Assembly: GCA_964440525.1 (NCBI GenBank)
Contig: CAYTTC010000050.1
Location: 1 to 24,490, forward strand
Origin: DASWJZ01 sp964440525
GTDB lineage: Bacteria > Pseudomonadota > Alphaproteobacteria > Rhizobiales > Afifellaceae
DNA: 24,490 nt
Reading direction: 5' to 3'
Shown here: one piece after another, positions 24,006-24,490 of the stretch
Position numbering within the stretch: position 1 is the stretch's first letter
Layout: each line of letters opens with the position of its first letter
The notes under the pieces: model-generated
Database searches by the model: none
What the model saw: only the letters and a program-made list of their open reading frames with translations
What the model was told of the DNA's origin: nothing
Program-made: the position numbers and the translations under genes

Positions 24006-24490
24006 TCACCCCAGGTTGCGCGAGGTTTCCGCGGCAGCCGCGGTCGTATTTGCTTTCACTTGAGACTTCGCGGAGATCGTTCGCCCCAGCGTCTCCACGC
24101 TGGCGCGGCGTCCTATCGGTTGATCAATCTTTTTGGGATGCGGGGGGAAGTTCGGAGAAAATGCGAAAACGTCGACGACCGCATGACCGCCCACCCCCCG
24201 ATATGCGATTTCCGAATTTGCAGCGCCGGCAATCATTTCAAGGCGAAAACTCGGGTCGCTGATTCCGAAGGCGTGGACTTTCTTGCACTGCTCCGAGCGG
24301 TCTCGAACGTCGTCCGGAAGCGTGGCCCGACCCAAGAGCGTGTAGCGGCTCGGCACGCAGAACCGCGTGGCCATGATGTCAAAGCATGCCAACCGGGCGA
24401 GGCCCTGAATGGCGCTGGCGCTCGGCAGAAAATATGTCGTGGGCTCGGCGAACATGCCGACCTCGGTGTTGAGAACGAGGACCGGCTCTT
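24006..24490 (-). CDS. Hypothetical protein, 5' end beyond window
   Basis: The minus-strand frame is open from the right edge of the window (reading EPVLVLNTEVGMFAEPTTYF) to a stop at 24006, so the visible part is the C-terminal ~160 residues of a longer gene. The ATG at 24455 is internal and not a believable start. The visible part has GRATLPDDVRDRSEQCKKVH, GISDPSFRLEMIAGAANSEI and YRGVGGHAVVDVF, and ends in a Ser/Thr/Ala-rich tail. I do not recognise the family. It lies on the same strand as the giant-gene operon, 245 bp upstream, and could be part of the same glycan locus. Confidence 0.6.
   Translation of the reverse strand, partial: EPVLVLNTEVGMFAEPTTYFLPSASAIQGLARLACFDIMATRFCVPSRYTLLGRATLPDDVRDRSEQCKKVHAFGISDPSFRLEMIAGAANSEIAYRGVGGHAVVDVFAFSPNFPPHPKKIDQPIGRRASVETLGRTISAKSQVKANTTAAAAETSRNLG

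Overview
The window looks like the chromosome of a GC-rich alphaproteobacterium, probably in the Hyphomicrobiales. Three things suggest this: codon choice, a TPP-riboswitch-controlled thiBPQ operon, and a short G/C palindrome of a kind that recurs in these genomes. No rRNA, tRNA, CRISPR array, transposase or integrase was seen. All assignments come from reading motifs by eye; no database search was run.

Layout. (1) 1-3282, minus strand: a thiamin/TPP ABC importer operon, thiB-thiP-thiQ, with thiQ cut by the left edge. It is preceded by a TPP riboswitch and a plausible promoter. (2) 3521-7505, minus strand: a sulfotransferase-like gene, two closely related FkbM methyltransferases (a direct duplication that includes their leaders), and a CmoB-like methyltransferase between the two copies. 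(3) 8101-13022, plus strand: a tight cassette of a sugar 3,5-epimerase (apparently frameshifted), an NAD-dependent epimerase, a CmcI-type hydroxylase-family protein, a methyltransferase and a NodU/CmcH-type carbamoyltransferase. A 51-bp direct repeat (7714-7764 and 13185-13235) brackets this cassette, which is the only plus-strand block in the window. (4) 13412-15170, minus strand: a Methyltransf_24-type protein and a secreted beta-helix protein. (5) 15458-23760, minus strand: two small methyltransferases leading into one 2230-codon gene, then, after a gap, a partial unknown gene at the right edge.

The most striking object is the 2230-residue protein at 15458-22150. Read from the N-terminus it contains a GT2 glycosyltransferase, a second GT-A-like domain, two GNGPSL-type (DUF115/Maf- or GT42-like) domains, a GT4-like glycosyltransferase, an FkbM methyltransferase, and a tandemly repeated membrane hairpin with a disordered tail. 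It looks like a membrane-tethered glycan assembly line in one polypeptide.

Taken together, regions 2-5 read as a surface-glycan locus (capsule, O-antigen or protein glycan). Its product would be heavily decorated by methylation, carbamoylation and possibly sulfation. No flippase, polymerase, export ABC transporter or complete nucleotide-sugar pathway lies in the window, so the locus probably continues beyond the right edge or depends on genes elsewhere.
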